The position numbers and the translations under genes are program-made. The notes beneath the pieces were generated by a model. It did not search any database. It was not told where the DNA came from and saw nothing but the letters and a program-made list of their open reading frames with translations. This document shows positions 9,043 to 18,851 of a DNA stretch of 64,000 nt, in pieces; the stretch's first letter is position 1, and every line of letters begins with the position of its first letter. Origin of the DNA: Longimycelium tulufanense (GTDB lineage: Bacteria; Actinomycetota; Actinomycetes; Mycobacteriales; Pseudonocardiaceae); contig NZ_BMMK01000021.1 of assembly GCF_014645795.1 (NCBI RefSeq), positions 1 through 64,000 on the forward strand, written 5' to 3'.

Positions 9043-9906
9043 TCAGCGACGGCCGATCACGGTGTCGGACAGGACCTGCGGCTTGTCCGGACCGCACTCG
9101 TCGCCGAGCACCACCAGCCGGTATCTGGTGAACTCGCCGGTCGGGAGCAACACGAGCACGGCCTTGCGCTGCTCCAGCTGCACCGTTCTGGTGCCCAGCG
9201 GTTCACCCGGGTCCGTGATCCCCGCGGCCGCCAGGCAGCCCCGGATGCGCTCCGGGCCCTCCAGCGGCCCGTAGTCCCGGGCACCCAGGACGTCGTTGAC
9301 CGGCACCTTGCCGGCCCTGACGTCCCCCTCGGACAGCGCCAGCGGCGGCGAGCCCGCCCCGTCGTCGGCCGCACCGGGCTGCGGGCTGCCACCGGTGTCG
9401 CGGGGCAGGTTGACGAACACCAGGCCCAGCACAGCGGCGGCCGTGGCCAGCAGGCCGGCACCCCACCCGAGCCGCCGGTTGCGCCGCTGCCGTGCCGCCT
9501 CGATGTCGACGACCGGCGCGGCGGGCCGCTCCACCGGCACCGACGACGGGGGTGGCGGGCTCGGGAGTTGCTCCACCGGTGCCGGTGCCGGCCCGCGCCG
9601 GGAGGCTTCCCGCTCCCACGCCTCGGCCGCCAGTGCCTTGTCGATGCGTTCGGCCACCTCGGCCGGCATCGGCACCGGCGGCAACGCGGCCAGCTCGTCC
9701 ACGGTGGCGTCCAGCGCCGCGAGCACCTCGCGGGCCTGCGGGTCGGCGGCCACCCGGGACCGCAGCTCCGCCTCGACCTCGGGGTCGAGCGCGCCGGCGT
9801 GCAGGTCGGCGAGGAGGTCGAGGGACCACCGCGGTCCCGCCGTGGCGGCGGCCTCCGACCCGCGCACCGGGTCGAGCCCGCGGCCCGACCGCTCGTTGCC
9901 GGTCAT
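9043..9906 (-). CDS. Membrane anti-sigma factor, probable SigM antagonist
   Basis: A 287-residue protein whose start overlaps the sigM stop by four bases (ATGA), which implies translational coupling. The N-terminal half (about residues 25-100) is an acidic helical region like the cytosolic anti-sigma domain; a Pro-rich linker follows, then one membrane helix near residues 145-165 (WGAGLLATAAAVLGLVFV) and an outer domain of about 115 residues. Mycobacterial sigM is followed by the same kind of gene (RsmA, Rv3912). It should hold SigM at the membrane until a signal, perhaps redox or envelope stress, releases it. No zinc-binding HxxxCxxC motif is present. Confidence 0.75.
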   Translation of the reverse strand: MTGNERSGRGLDPVRGSEAAATAGPRWSLDLLADLHAGALDPEVEAELRSRVAADPQAREVLAALDATVDELAALPPVPMPAEVAERIDKALAAEAWEREASRRGPAPAPVEQLPSPPPPSSVPVERPAAPVVDIEAARQRRNRRLGWGAGLLATAAAVLGLVFVNLPRDTGGSPQPGAADDGAGSPPLALSEGDVRAGKVPVNDVLGARDYGPLEGPERIRGCLAAAGITDPGEPLGTRTVQLEQRKAVLVLLPTGEFTRYRLVVLGDECGPDKPQVLSDTVIGRR

Positions 9907-10550
9907 CGTCCCTCCCGTCGACGCATGGCTGCGTCATCTGGGACGTTCGCACCTGCATCGGGGTTCCGCAGGTGTCCCAGTAGTTTGGCCAGCCTGGCAC
10001 GCCCCCGCGCACACCGGCTCTTGACGGTGCCCTCGGCGACGTCAAGCAACCGGGCCGTCTCGGCCACGGAGTACCCCTCCACGTCCACCAGCACGATCGC
10101 GGCGCGCTGCTCGTCGGGCAGCCCGGCCAGCGCGTCCTGCACGGCCAGCCGGGTCTCCCGCTCGGCCATGGCGTCCCGCGGGCTGGCCGGTTCGCCCGGC
10201 CCGGCCTCCGGCAGCGGCACGGTGGGCCGGCTCTGCCGGCGCCGGACCCGGTCCAGGCAGGCATTGACCACGATGCGGTGTAACCAGGTGGTGACCTGGG
10301 ACTCCGCCCGGAACGACGAGGCAGCGCGGAACGCCGAGATGAACGCTTCCTGCACCGCGTCCGCGGCCTCCTCCGGGTCGCGGAGCGTGCGCAGGGCCAC
10401 CGCCCACATGCGGTCCCGGTGGCGGCGTACCAGCTCGGAGAACGCGTGTGGATCGCCGGCGGCGTGGGCCGCTATGAGGTCGGCGTCCGAACTGGCGGCG
10501 GCTGTCACGCGCGTGAGAATAACGGGAGTGATCGCCATCACCCCCACCAT
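9903..10550 (-). CDS. sigM: ECF RNA polymerase sigma factor SigM
   Basis: ECF sigma factor of 215 residues. Region 2 spans roughly residues 35-105, with the DAVQEAFISAFRAASSF core and the TWLHRIVVNACLDRVRR segment; region 4 lies near residues 150-205, with GYSVAETARLLDVAEGTVKSR as the -35-reading helix-turn-helix. The gene lies between murJ-side genes and trxB-trxA, as sigM does in mycobacteria and Streptomyces. It overlaps the anti-sigma gene by four bases. The ATG at 10538 is an alternative start with a G-rich stretch upstream. Confidence 0.93.
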   Translation of the reverse strand: MVGVMAITPVILTRVTAAASSDADLIAAHAAGDPHAFSELVRRHRDRMWAVALRTLRDPEEAADAVQEAFISAFRAASSFRAESQVTTWLHRIVVNACLDRVRRRQSRPTVPLPEAGPGEPASPRDAMAERETRLAVQDALAGLPDEQRAAIVLVDVEGYSVAETARLLDVAEGTVKSRCARGRARLAKLLGHLRNPDAGANVPDDAAMRRREGR

Positions 10551-10556
10551 GCCCTC

Positions 10557-10574
10557 GGGTGAAACGATTCACCC
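10557..10574. promoter_or_regulatory. Inverted repeat upstream of sigM
   Basis: A perfect 7-bp inverted repeat with a 4-base spacer (GGGTGAA-acga-TTCACCC) sits just before the sigM start and after the pseudokinase stop. It could be an operator or a transcript stem-loop. I know of no regulator with this exact site. Confidence 0.35.
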
Positions 10575-10633
10575 GCACGCGCAAGGACAACGGCTCGCAC
10601 GGACCAGGCCGGCGCGGGTGGCGCAGCGCGATC

Positions 10634-12181
10634 TCACCCGCGTGCGTAGGGGACGACCTCGCCGATCGCCGACTGGTAACCGGGGTTCTCATCGGCCAGC
10701 TCGGTGATCCACACCAGCAGGTAGCGGACCCGCTCGGGCTTGTCGATCCGGATCTCGGTGCGCTCCTGCTCCAGCTTCCGCTCGGCGAGCACCGTCCCGT
10801 CCTCCGGCTTGGCGTCGGGGGAGTCGACCGCGACCAGCCGCACCTTGGTGCCCTTGCTCGGCGAGTCGATGGTGACCTTACTCAGCGGTGCCGGGTCCGT
10901 GAGCCTCAGCAGCAGCCCGACCCCGTTCTTGAAGGCGGGGAACTGCTGCTTGTAGACCTCGGTCCGCCACCAGGTACCCGGGTCGCCGTCGATCACGCGA
11001 TCGGCGGTGGCCGCGTTGTCTGCCCCGGTGCCGGGCGGGGTCACCACGTCGACCGAGGCGATCCCGACCTTCGGGCCCACCCTCGGCGCGGGCTGGCCGG
11101 ACGTCCCGGTCGGGCCCTGGCCCACCACCAGCGGCGGAGCGCTGTGCTTGTCGTCGCCGACCACCAGGCTGACGGCCTGCATCCCGACGAAGGCGATCAC
11201 CGCGATCGTCGCGACGGTCAGCACGGCCACGCTGATCAGGAGCTTGCGTCGGCGCTGGCGTTCCCGCTCCCGCTCGGCCTGCTCCTCCGGGGTCGGGTTC
11301 GGCCCGCCCCGCTCCTGGATGGCCCTCAGCATCGCGGTCTCGGCCTCGGCCGCCGCGGCCTGCTCCAGCACCTGGAGGACGGCCGCACCGGTGCGCACGC
11401 CACCGATGCTGGTGTCGACGAGGCTGCGCACCGCGATGGTGGAGAGCTGGTGCGGCACCACCGGCCGGAGCGTGCTCGGCGCGACCACGGTGCCGTCCGG
11501 CCCCATCGGCGCGGTGGGCAGGCTGTTCGGCCCGCCGGGCAACGCCCACCGCCCGGTGAGCAGCAGGTAGAGCGAGGCGCCGACGGCGCGGACGTCGTCG
11601 CGGGGCGTGGAGTCCGGGCGCGGGCCGGGAAACGCCAGCCGGAGTTCACCTTCGGGCGTCACCCGGATGCGTTGCGGGTGGTCGGCGCCGAGGACCAGGC
11701 CCACGTGGTGCGCGGCCTCCACCGCGGCGGCCAGCGGCTCCAGCAGCCGGGCCGCGGTGCCGGCCGGCAGCGGGCCGTCGGCCACCAGGTCGACCAGGTC
11801 GGTGCCCTGGGTCCACTCGGCCACCACCATGCCGAGCACGCCGGCCGGGTCGCCCTTGCTCGGGCTGAGCACGTCGAGTACCCGGGCCATGCCGGGGTGG
11901 ATGAAGCCGCAGATGTGGGTGGCCCGCTCCAGCGACTTGCGGGCCCGGCCGGCGACCTCGACGTTCTGGTGCTCACCCACGAGCACGGTCATGGCGACGT
12001 CGCGGCCGAGCGAGCCGTCGCGGGCGCGCCAGAACTCCGCGTTGCACCGGTGGTCGGTGCCCACTCTCGACAGCAGGCGGTAGCGGCCCTCCCCCAGGAT
12101 CGCGCCCGGTACGAGCCCGGCGCGGCTCTGCGCCGCACGGTCGCGGCGCGGCATGGCGTAGTCCGTCGGCTTCCCAGTCAC
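10634..12181 (-). CDS. Membrane pseudokinase with extracellular discoidin-like domain
   Basis: A 515-residue protein with an N-terminal serine/threonine-kinase-like domain (about residues 25-290), one membrane helix near 311-333 (LLISVAVLTVATIAVIAFVG) and an extracellular discoidin/F5-8-type domain from about 370. The kinase is degenerate: the usual catalytic Lys is replaced in VAMTVL, the HRD loop reads GADHPQRI and no DFG motif is found. In mycobacteria the same two domains are fused behind MurJ (Rv3910), where the phosphorylated pseudokinase recruits FhaA to control lipid II flipping. Here it is a separate gene 93 bases downstream of murJ. Confidence 0.85.
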   Translation of the reverse strand: MTGKPTDYAMPRRDRAAQSRAGLVPGAILGEGRYRLLSRVGTDHRCNAEFWRARDGSLGRDVAMTVLVGEHQNVEVAGRARKSLERATHICGFIHPGMARVLDVLSPSKGDPAGVLGMVVAEWTQGTDLVDLVADGPLPAGTAARLLEPLAAAVEAAHHVGLVLGADHPQRIRVTPEGELRLAFPGPRPDSTPRDDVRAVGASLYLLLTGRWALPGGPNSLPTAPMGPDGTVVAPSTLRPVVPHQLSTIAVRSLVDTSIGGVRTGAAVLQVLEQAAAAEAETAMLRAIQERGGPNPTPEEQAERERERQRRRKLLISVAVLTVATIAVIAFVGMQAVSLVVGDDKHSAPPLVVGQGPTGTSGQPAPRVGPKVGIASVDVVTPPGTGADNAATADRVIDGDPGTWWRTEVYKQQFPAFKNGVGLLLRLTDPAPLSKVTIDSPSKGTKVRLVAVDSPDAKPEDGTVLAERKLEQERTEIRIDKPERVRYLLVWITELADENPGYQSAIGEVVPYARG

Positions 12182-12274
12182 CCGTGTGCTCTCCTGCTCC
12201 GCGCTCTCCCGGGGGCGCCGGCCGGCCCCTGCGGCAGCGCGGAGACTCGAGTCGAGAGTACGGGACCGCTGAAG

Positions 12275-14386
12275 CTAGCGACGCCGGACGAGACCGGCGA
12301 TACGTCGGGCGGCCGGTCCCAGCTCCTCCGTCCTGAGCACCACGAGCAGGCCGAACGACACGGCGAGGGTGACAAGTACTTCGAGCGGCAACGAGATCCA
12401 CGCGGTGAGAAGCCGGTCCTCGGACGCGCCGCTCACGCCGAGCAATGCCAGGACCAGGCTCGTCACCAGCCAGGCGGCGAGACAACCCCCGATCGTGGCT
12501 CCCACGGCCTTACCCGTTGTTGTCAACAGCCGTTTGGTGTCGGCATGGCCCAACCGGGCGCGCAGCCAGATCTGTCCCACGACGGCGCCGACCACGAAGC
12601 TGAACGAGTAGACCGCGGAGAGCCCGACCACGACCTCGTTCGTGTCGTGCCACAGCACGGGCACGAGCAGGGACATCGGCACCATGACCCCGACCCGGAT
12701 CGCGTTGATCAGCGTCGGCGTCCGGGAGTCCTTCATCGCGTAGAAGACCCGCAGCTGCAGCATGTTCAGCGAGAACGGCACCAACCCGAACGCCGACAGC
12801 GCCAGCGCGTAGCCCAGGCGGTAGGCGTTCTCCGGCGAGGACTTGCCGTAGGAGAACAGCACGATGCCCGTGGAGATGCCGGCGATGGTGAGCACGCCGC
12901 TGAGGGGGGTCAGCATGACGGTGGACAGGCGCGCGCCCTGCGACATGTGCGCCACGACCCCGGGCACGTCGTGGTCGGCCGCGGACGCGCTCATCCGCGG
13001 CATGATCGCGGACAGTAGGGAGAACCCCAGCACGCCGTAGGGCAGCTGCCACAGCAGCCAGGCGTAGTTGAACGCGGTGACGCCGCCGGCGGCGTGCCCG
13101 GTGGCCACCCGGATGATCACGAACATGCTGACCGCGCTGATCGCCGCGTAGGCGATCACCCAGGCGGCCAGCCCGCCGAACTCCCTGAACCGCGGGTCCA
13201 GGCCCCAACGCCAGCGGAAGCGGAAGCCACTGCGCAGCAGCGCCGGCACCACCCAGGCCGCCTGCACGACGATGCCCATGGTCGTGCCGATGCCGAGGAT
13301 GAGCAGCTTGGTGTTGCCCATCTGGACCGGGTCCAGGCTGATCTCGCCCGGGGCCATGGAGTACAGGCCGAGCCCGACGATCACGACGACGTTGTTGAGC
13401 ACCGGCGCCCACGCCGGCGGACCGAACACGTGCCGGGCGTTGAGGATCGCGGTGAACAACGCGCCCAGCCCGAAGAACAGGATCTCCGGCATGAGCAGGT
13501 AGGCCAGTGCCGTGGCCAGCTCGGGGTTCGCCTGGCTGTCGGCCCCCCTGCTCATGTACAGCCGGATCAGCAGCGGCGCCGAGATGACCATGAGGACGGT
13601 GGCGATACCCAGCAGCACCGTGGCCATCGTGACCATGCGTTGCGCGTACGCCTCGCCGCCGTCTGCGTCCTCCTTCTGCGCCCGTACGAGCAAGGGCACG
13701 ACGACGCTCGTCAGTACGCCGCCGAGCAGCAGCTCGTAGACGGCGCTGGGCAGCGTGAAGGCGACCTGGTAGGAGTCGTTGACCACCCCGGTACCGATCA
13801 CCGCGGCGAGCAGCAGCTTCGACACGAAGCCGGTGATCCGGCTGACCAGGGTCGGGATGACCATGGAGAGGCTGTCGCGGGCCAGCGACCGCTCCTGGAT
13901 GCCCGACTCGACGTCGCCGGAGCCGGTGATCCGCGTCTCCGGGTCCGCCGGGACCACCGGAATGATCTGGGTCTCGGCCGCCGCGGTGGTCGGCATGACC
14001 GTCGTCTTCGCGGCCGGTATCACCTGGGTCTGGGCCGCGGCCGGGTCGATCCGGGGGATCGGCTGCGTCGGCGGGTCCGCGGCGCCCGACATTGCTCCGG
14101 GCGGGGCACCCGGCGGTGGCTGGGCCGGGAAGGATGGCGGAACCGGAGAACCAGGGGAACCCGGGGCCGCCGGCGGCTGCGGCGGACCCTGGTGCGAGAC
14201 GGGAGGTCCAGCCTGGTGCGGGGTGGCCGGAGGCGCTCCCACCGGTGGCTGCTGTGGGTGCGGCTGGGACGTCGGCGGAGCGATCCGGGGGAGCTGCTGG
14301 GTCCGCTCCGCTGCCTCACCGTCGGAGGGCGGCTGCCCCTGGCCGGGCGGTGTCGGACCCGTGGGCCCTGGTTGTCGCCCCTGCAT
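12275..14386 (-). CDS. murJ: Lipid II flippase MurJ
   Basis: A 703-residue MurJ/MviN protein that flips lipid II to the outer face of the membrane. From about residue 165 it has the MATE/MOP core with about 14 membrane helices, beginning with the amphipathic SMVIPTLVSRITGFVSKL segment. The first 160 residues are Pro/Gln-rich, disordered and cytosolic, with repeated Thr in acidic-proline settings that may be kinase targets. The protein stops after the membrane core, with no fused kinase domain. It is followed on the transcript by the pseudokinase and preceded by the DUF6049 gene. Confidence 0.93.
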   Translation of the reverse strand: MQGRQPGPTGPTPPGQGQPPSDGEAAERTQQLPRIAPPTSQPHPQQPPVGAPPATPHQAGPPVSHQGPPQPPAAPGSPGSPVPPSFPAQPPPGAPPGAMSGAADPPTQPIPRIDPAAAQTQVIPAAKTTVMPTTAAAETQIIPVVPADPETRITGSGDVESGIQERSLARDSLSMVIPTLVSRITGFVSKLLLAAVIGTGVVNDSYQVAFTLPSAVYELLLGGVLTSVVVPLLVRAQKEDADGGEAYAQRMVTMATVLLGIATVLMVISAPLLIRLYMSRGADSQANPELATALAYLLMPEILFFGLGALFTAILNARHVFGPPAWAPVLNNVVVIVGLGLYSMAPGEISLDPVQMGNTKLLILGIGTTMGIVVQAAWVVPALLRSGFRFRWRWGLDPRFREFGGLAAWVIAYAAISAVSMFVIIRVATGHAAGGVTAFNYAWLLWQLPYGVLGFSLLSAIMPRMSASAADHDVPGVVAHMSQGARLSTVMLTPLSGVLTIAGISTGIVLFSYGKSSPENAYRLGYALALSAFGLVPFSLNMLQLRVFYAMKDSRTPTLINAIRVGVMVPMSLLVPVLWHDTNEVVVGLSAVYSFSFVVGAVVGQIWLRARLGHADTKRLLTTTGKAVGATIGGCLAAWLVTSLVLALLGVSGASEDRLLTAWISLPLEVLVTLAVSFGLLVVLRTEELGPAARRIAGLVRRR

Positions 14387-14512
14387 CAGCTCTCGCTCGC
14401 TCCCTCGTCACCGCCCTCCCGGGCGTGCACCTCGCCTGCACCGACATGCCGCACCCGGAGGGTGGCCAAGAGCCGGCCCGGCTCGGCGTCGAGCCGCCGA
14501 CCACTTCCGTGG

Positions 14513-16699
14513 TCACTCCTGGCCGTCTCCGGCATGCGCCGTCGGTGCGCCATGATTCCCGTTTTTGCCGGCACGTGCCGTCCTGACGCGGCGGATCACA
14601 CGGCGCGCGGAAAGCGCCAGCAGCAGGACCGCGGCGCCGATGGTGATGCCGGTCGTGATGCTGCCGTATGCGGTGGACTCGAGGGTGAGCCGGACTGGCT
14701 CACCGAGAGCTGTGCCACCCGGTGTGGCCAGCCGGACGTCCACGAAGAACCGCCCCGACCGCTCCACCTGGGCCGGGATCCGGCGCTGCACGCTGCCCCG
14801 CGCCGGTACCCGCTGCACCTCGATCTCCTGGGTGCGCACCCCGGCGGTGTCGGCGATGTGGATCCGGACGTCGACGTTGACGGGGAGCTCGTTGGTGATC
14901 GTCAGCGGCAGCGGGCTGTCCGAGGAGGCCAGGGTGTAGGAGTTGGCCTTGACCACCTTGATGCTGTGCCGGATGTCGGTGAGCTGCCCGTCTGTGCTGG
15001 CGGCCCAGCGCTGGGCCAGTTCGGGTGAGCCGCGCCACGCGGTCGAGGTGCTGCGGAGCAGGCCGTAGGAGATGGGGCCGAGCAGGGTGCCCGGCTCGTA
15101 GTTGGTGGCCGGGTCGGCGCTGGCCGCGGCGCGCAGGTCCCGCACCTGGTTGCGGACTCCGGTGACGCGGGCGGTGACCGCGGCCGGAACCTCCTGGTTC
15201 CCGGCGTCGACCGGGTAGTTCAGCCCCGCGGTCCGGCCGTCGGGCTGCAGCGCGGTGAGCTGCTGCAGGGAGGTCAGCTCGGCGAGCTTGGCGTCGGCCA
15301 CCTCGCGCACCGCCCGGAGCAGGGCACGCATGTCGTCGAGGGAGTAGTCCCAGCGCCGCGGGGGTGCGAGCAGCAGCGGCCCCTGGGGACGCGCGACCGC
15401 GGTCCGGTGTGCGAGCACCCCGATCGCGTCCTGCACCGCGGTCGCCGGCGGGGCGCCCGCGGCGAGGGCCTGGGTGAAGAGCGGGTCCAGCTGCAGGGCC
15501 AGCGGCATGCTGCCCCCGCTGGGGCGGCCGGCGGACACGCGGACCGGGGCCAGCCCCGGCGGCTCGTCGCGCAGCCCACGCGGCTCCACCAGCACCGTCT
15601 GCGTCCCGTTCACGACCAGGTCGGACAGTGCCCGCTCGTCGAGCAGCCCGCCGGCCGGCCACACCACGTTCTGCAGCAGCTGGGTGCCCAGGGCGGTATG
15701 CACCTGGTCGGCGCCCTTCATCGCCTCGCCGACCTGGTCGGCCAGGCCCGCACGGGACAGCGCCACCAGGTCGGGGTCGGCGAAGGGCAGTGCGAACACG
15801 CACCGACCCTTGGTCACTTCCTTGAGCCGGTCCAGCCATGCCCTGGCGGTGTTGGCGCTGGTGCCCTCGGCCACGCCGTTGCCGGTGCGGACCTGGTAGC
15901 CCTTCTCGGCCATCGCCGTAACGGTGTGGACCAGGTCGGGGTCGATGGCGAAGCACAGGGCGTTGCCCACCGGGGAGTCCGCCGAGGTCTCCTGCTCCAC
16001 GGCGCGCAGGATGTTGTGCAGCCGGCCGTTCGGGCCGAGCGAGTTGACCAGCTCCTCGTCGGCGAGCACCGGCCGGCCGTCGGGCGTTGTGCTCACCGCG
16101 CGTGGCTTGTCGACCACCGGCCACACCAGGCTGAGCTGGGGTGCCGAACCCGACGGCGCGGCCCTGGCCCCGTCCCCGGGCAGGCCGAGCACGGGCAGCA
16201 GCATGTGCGCCTCGGCGACCCGCCCCTGCGGGCCGTAGCCGGGCCGGCCGGTCACCTCGACCTGGACCGGGTAGACGCTCGGCTCGGTGATCCGCAGCGA
16301 GTCCGGCGTGGAGCCGAGCAGCGGGGCCTCGAGGCGGAAGGTCACCGACCGGCCCGGGTCCAGGCTGGTGGCGACCTGCTGGCTGGCCGGCTGGATGAAG
16401 CCCATGTTGGTCGCGGTGCCCGACAGTGCGTCGTCGAGCCGGTCCGCGGTGGGAATCCGATCGCCGCGCTGCAGCCGGACCTGAACGTTGTCGACGCGGC
16501 GCCCGCCGATGTTGGTGAGCCGGCCGGTCACCGTCATCTTGTCCGGCCCGCCGGCGGTCACCATCCGGGGCCCGTAGGAGGTCAGGTCGAGCCTGAGCTC
16601 GGCGGCGTGCTGGGCGTGTGCGGTCCCGGGCAGCGGTGCCGCCAGCACCGCCACCACCGCGGTCAGCACCGCCATCAGCGCCCGACGCGGCCGCGTCAC
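14513..16699 (-). CDS. DUF6049 family exported protein
   Basis: A 728-residue protein with an N-terminal signal peptide ([21 protein letters not shown], cut near AHA) and a single C-terminal membrane helix ([21 protein letters not shown]) followed by a basic tail, so most of it faces outward. The N-terminal part looks like an Ig-type beta-sandwich (residues about 35-170). Its counterpart is Rv3909 in mycobacteria, always next to murJ, and its role is unknown. It shares four bases with the Nudix gene stop, and 126 bases separate it from murJ. The context suggests a part in lipid II export or its control; that is inference. Confidence 0.8.
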   Translation of the reverse strand: MTRPRRALMAVLTAVVAVLAAPLPGTAHAQHAAELRLDLTSYGPRMVTAGGPDKMTVTGRLTNIGGRRVDNVQVRLQRGDRIPTADRLDDALSGTATNMGFIQPASQQVATSLDPGRSVTFRLEAPLLGSTPDSLRITEPSVYPVQVEVTGRPGYGPQGRVAEAHMLLPVLGLPGDGARAAPSGSAPQLSLVWPVVDKPRAVSTTPDGRPVLADEELVNSLGPNGRLHNILRAVEQETSADSPVGNALCFAIDPDLVHTVTAMAEKGYQVRTGNGVAEGTSANTARAWLDRLKEVTKGRCVFALPFADPDLVALSRAGLADQVGEAMKGADQVHTALGTQLLQNVVWPAGGLLDERALSDLVVNGTQTVLVEPRGLRDEPPGLAPVRVSAGRPSGGSMPLALQLDPLFTQALAAGAPPATAVQDAIGVLAHRTAVARPQGPLLLAPPRRWDYSLDDMRALLRAVREVADAKLAELTSLQQLTALQPDGRTAGLNYPVDAGNQEVPAAVTARVTGVRNQVRDLRAAASADPATNYEPGTLLGPISYGLLRSTSTAWRGSPELAQRWAASTDGQLTDIRHSIKVVKANSYTLASSDSPLPLTITNELPVNVDVRIHIADTAGVRTQEIEVQRVPARGSVQRRIPAQVERSGRFFVDVRLATPGGTALGEPVRLTLESTAYGSITTGITIGAAVLLLALSARRVIRRVRTARAGKNGNHGAPTAHAGDGQE

Positions 16700-17193
16700 G
16701 CGCGCTCCGTCAGCAGCTCGGACGCCCGGCGCACCAGCCGCCGCTCGTCGGCGTAGGCGAGCAGCTCGTCCAACTCACCAAGCGGCACCCACGCCACCTC
16801 GGTGACCTCCACGTCCTCGTCGGAAAGCTCGCCGCCGACCGCCTGCATCAGAAAGTGGTGCACCGTCTTGTGCACCCGCCGGTCGTCGGCGACGAACCAG
16901 TAGTCGATGGTGCCCAGCGCACCGAGTACGCGCCCGGTGATGCCGGTCTCCTCGGCGACCTCGCGCACCGCCGCCTGCTCCGCGGTCTCCCCCGGCTCGA
17001 TGTGGCCCTTGGGCAGGGACCACAGCAGCCGGCCGCGTCTGTCCAGGCGGCCGATGACCGCGGCGCTGTGCCGGCCGGTGTCCACCACGAGCCCACCGGC
17101 GGACGTCTCGTCCACGGTCCGCAGCCGCCGACCCCGGCGCCGACCCCGGCGCCCCGGCCTGCTACCGCCGGAACGACCGGACGACGGGGGCAT
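16696..17193 (-). CDS. Nudix hydrolase, MutT4-like
   Basis: A 165-residue Nudix hydrolase with a perfect Nudix box: GHIEPG, then E, and REVAEETGI about residues 60-82. Such enzymes cleave nucleoside diphosphates linked to another group. In mycobacteria the same locus holds mutT4 (Rv3908). The first 25 residues are Arg/Gly-rich. I chose the ATG at 17193 because it gives the usual N-terminus for this family at this locus. The stop overlaps the DUF6049 start (ATGA), so the two are likely coupled. It diverges from pcnA, 85 bases away. Confidence 0.88.
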   Translation of the reverse strand: MPPSSGRSGGSRPGRRGRRRGRRLRTVDETSAGGLVVDTGRHSAAVIGRLDRRGRLLWSLPKGHIEPGETAEQAAVREVAEETGITGRVLGALGTIDYWFVADDRRVHKTVHHFLMQAVGGELSDEDVEVTEVAWVPLGELDELLAYADERRLVRRASELLTERA

Positions 17194-17278
17194 GATGGCG
17201 ATGGTAGTGAAGCCGCACCTGCCGGTGACCGGCTCGCCGCGCCGGCCGGCCCGGCAGCGCCAAGTACCCTGGTCCCCC

Positions 17279-18799
17279 GTGCCTCCCACCAACCGCACCC
17301 AGCACGGTAAGGACACCGCGGCCGCCACCGACAGCAACCGGCTGACGGCACAACGCGGTGCGGTGCAGCGGAATGCGGTGGTGGAGTTGCTCAAGGTGGC
17401 GCCGGTCGCGGACGAGCTGGCCGAGCGGTTCGAGGCCGTCGGGCACCGGCTGTACCTCGTCGGCGGCAGCGTACGGGACGCGCTCCTGGGCCGGCTGGGC
17501 ACCGACCTCGACTTCACCACCGACGCGCGGCCGGAGCAGGTGCAGCGGATCCTCGCCGGCTGGGCGGACGCGGTCTGGGACACCGGTATCGCTTTCGGCA
17601 CCGTCGGTGCCACCAAGCACGGCGCCACCCTGGAGATCACCACCTTCCGTGCGGATGTCTACGACCGGGTGGGCCGCAACCCCGACGTCACGTTCGGCGA
17701 CACCATCGAGGGCGATCTGGTGCGCCGGGACTTCACCGTCAACGCGATGGCGGTGCAGCTGCCGGAGCGCAGGTTCGTCGACCCGCACGACGGGATGGAG
17801 GCGCTGGTCGAGGAAGTGCTCGACACCCCGGCCGCGCCCGAGGACTCCTTCGCCGACGACCCGCTGCGGATGCTGCGCGCGGCCCGCTTCGTCTCCCAGC
17901 TCGGCTTCCGGCCGGCACCGCGCGTGCTGGCGGCGATGCAGGAGATGGCCGAGCAGATCAACCGGATCACCGCCGAGCGGGTGCAGACCGAGCTGAGCAA
18001 GCTGATCTGCGGCAGCCAACCCCGGCGCGGCATCGAGCTGTTGGTCGACACCGGGCTGGCCGACCACGTGCTGCCCGAGGTGCCGGCGATGCGGCTGGAG
18101 ATCGACGAGCACCATCAGCACAAGGACGTCTACCACCACTCGCTGGTTGTGCTGGAGCAGGCGATCGAGCTGGAGGAGCGCGACGACCCGTCCGCCGGGC
18201 CGGACCTGGTGCTGCGGCTGGCGGCCCTGCTGCACGACATCGGCAAGCCCGCGACCCGGCGGTTCGAGCCCGGTGGGGGGGTGAGCTTCCACCACCACGA
18301 GGTGGTGGGCTCGAAGATGACGCGCCGGCGGCTGAAGGCGCTGCGGTACTCCAAGGAGATCACCGAGGACGTCGCCAGGCTCGTCTACCTGCACCTGCGG
18401 TTCCACGGCTACGGCACCGGACAGTGGACCGACTCCGCGGTGCGGCGGTACGTGACCGATGCCGGCGACCTGCTGCCGAGGCTGCACAAGCTGGTTCGGG
18501 CCGACTGCACCACGCGCAACCGGCGCAAGGCACAGGCCCTGCAGCGCACCTACGACGACCTGGAGGAGCGGATCCAGCGGCTGGCCGAGGAGGAGGACCT
18601 CAGGCGGGTCCGGCCCGATCTCGACGGCAACGAGATCATGCGGATCCTGGGTATCCCGCCCGGCCCGCTGGTGGGAAAGGCGTGGAAGCACCTCAAGGAG
18701 CTGCGGCTGGACCGCGGGCCGCTCTCGCACGACGAGGCCGTGGCCGAGCTGCTGCGCTGGGCCGCCGAGCAGGGCATCGAGCCGCCCGGCCAGGGCTGA
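17279..18799 (+). CDS. pcnA: CCA-adding tRNA nucleotidyltransferase
   Basis: Class II nucleotidyltransferase of 506 residues that builds or repairs the 3' CCA end of tRNA. The catalytic head has [13 protein letters not shown] followed by GTDLDFTT (the two metal-binding Asp), then the arm [10 protein letters not shown] and [11 protein letters not shown]. An HD-type domain follows ([11 protein letters not shown] near residue 320). The pattern matches the mycobacterial PcnA (Rv3907c), also divergent from mutT4. Start: GTG at 17279, which gives the short polar N-terminus common in relatives. Confidence 0.93.
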   Translation: MPPTNRTQHGKDTAAATDSNRLTAQRGAVQRNAVVELLKVAPVADELAERFEAVGHRLYLVGGSVRDALLGRLGTDLDFTTDARPEQVQRILAGWADAVWDTGIAFGTVGATKHGATLEITTFRADVYDRVGRNPDVTFGDTIEGDLVRRDFTVNAMAVQLPERRFVDPHDGMEALVEEVLDTPAAPEDSFADDPLRMLRAARFVSQLGFRPAPRVLAAMQEMAEQINRITAERVQTELSKLICGSQPRRGIELLVDTGLADHVLPEVPAMRLEIDEHHQHKDVYHHSLVVLEQAIELEERDDPSAGPDLVLRLAALLHDIGKPATRRFEPGGGVSFHHHEVVGSKMTRRRLKALRYSKEITEDVARLVYLHLRFHGYGTGQWTDSAVRRYVTDAGDLLPRLHKLVRADCTTRNRRKAQALQRTYDDLEERIQRLAEEEDLRRVRPDLDGNEIMRILGIPPGPLVGKAWKHLKELRLDRGPLSHDEAVAELLRWAAEQGIEPPGQG

Positions 18800-18851
18800 G
18801 GTGACCCACGCCCCCCGGGGCGATCCGCCGGCCCGGGGTGGACCGTGCCCG

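Noticed and set aside
10559-13018. A long plus-strand frame (about 820 codons) across sigM-side genes and murJ
   Set aside because: It spans the antisense of several well-supported genes and has the His/Gln/Arg-rich makeup of a shadow frame.
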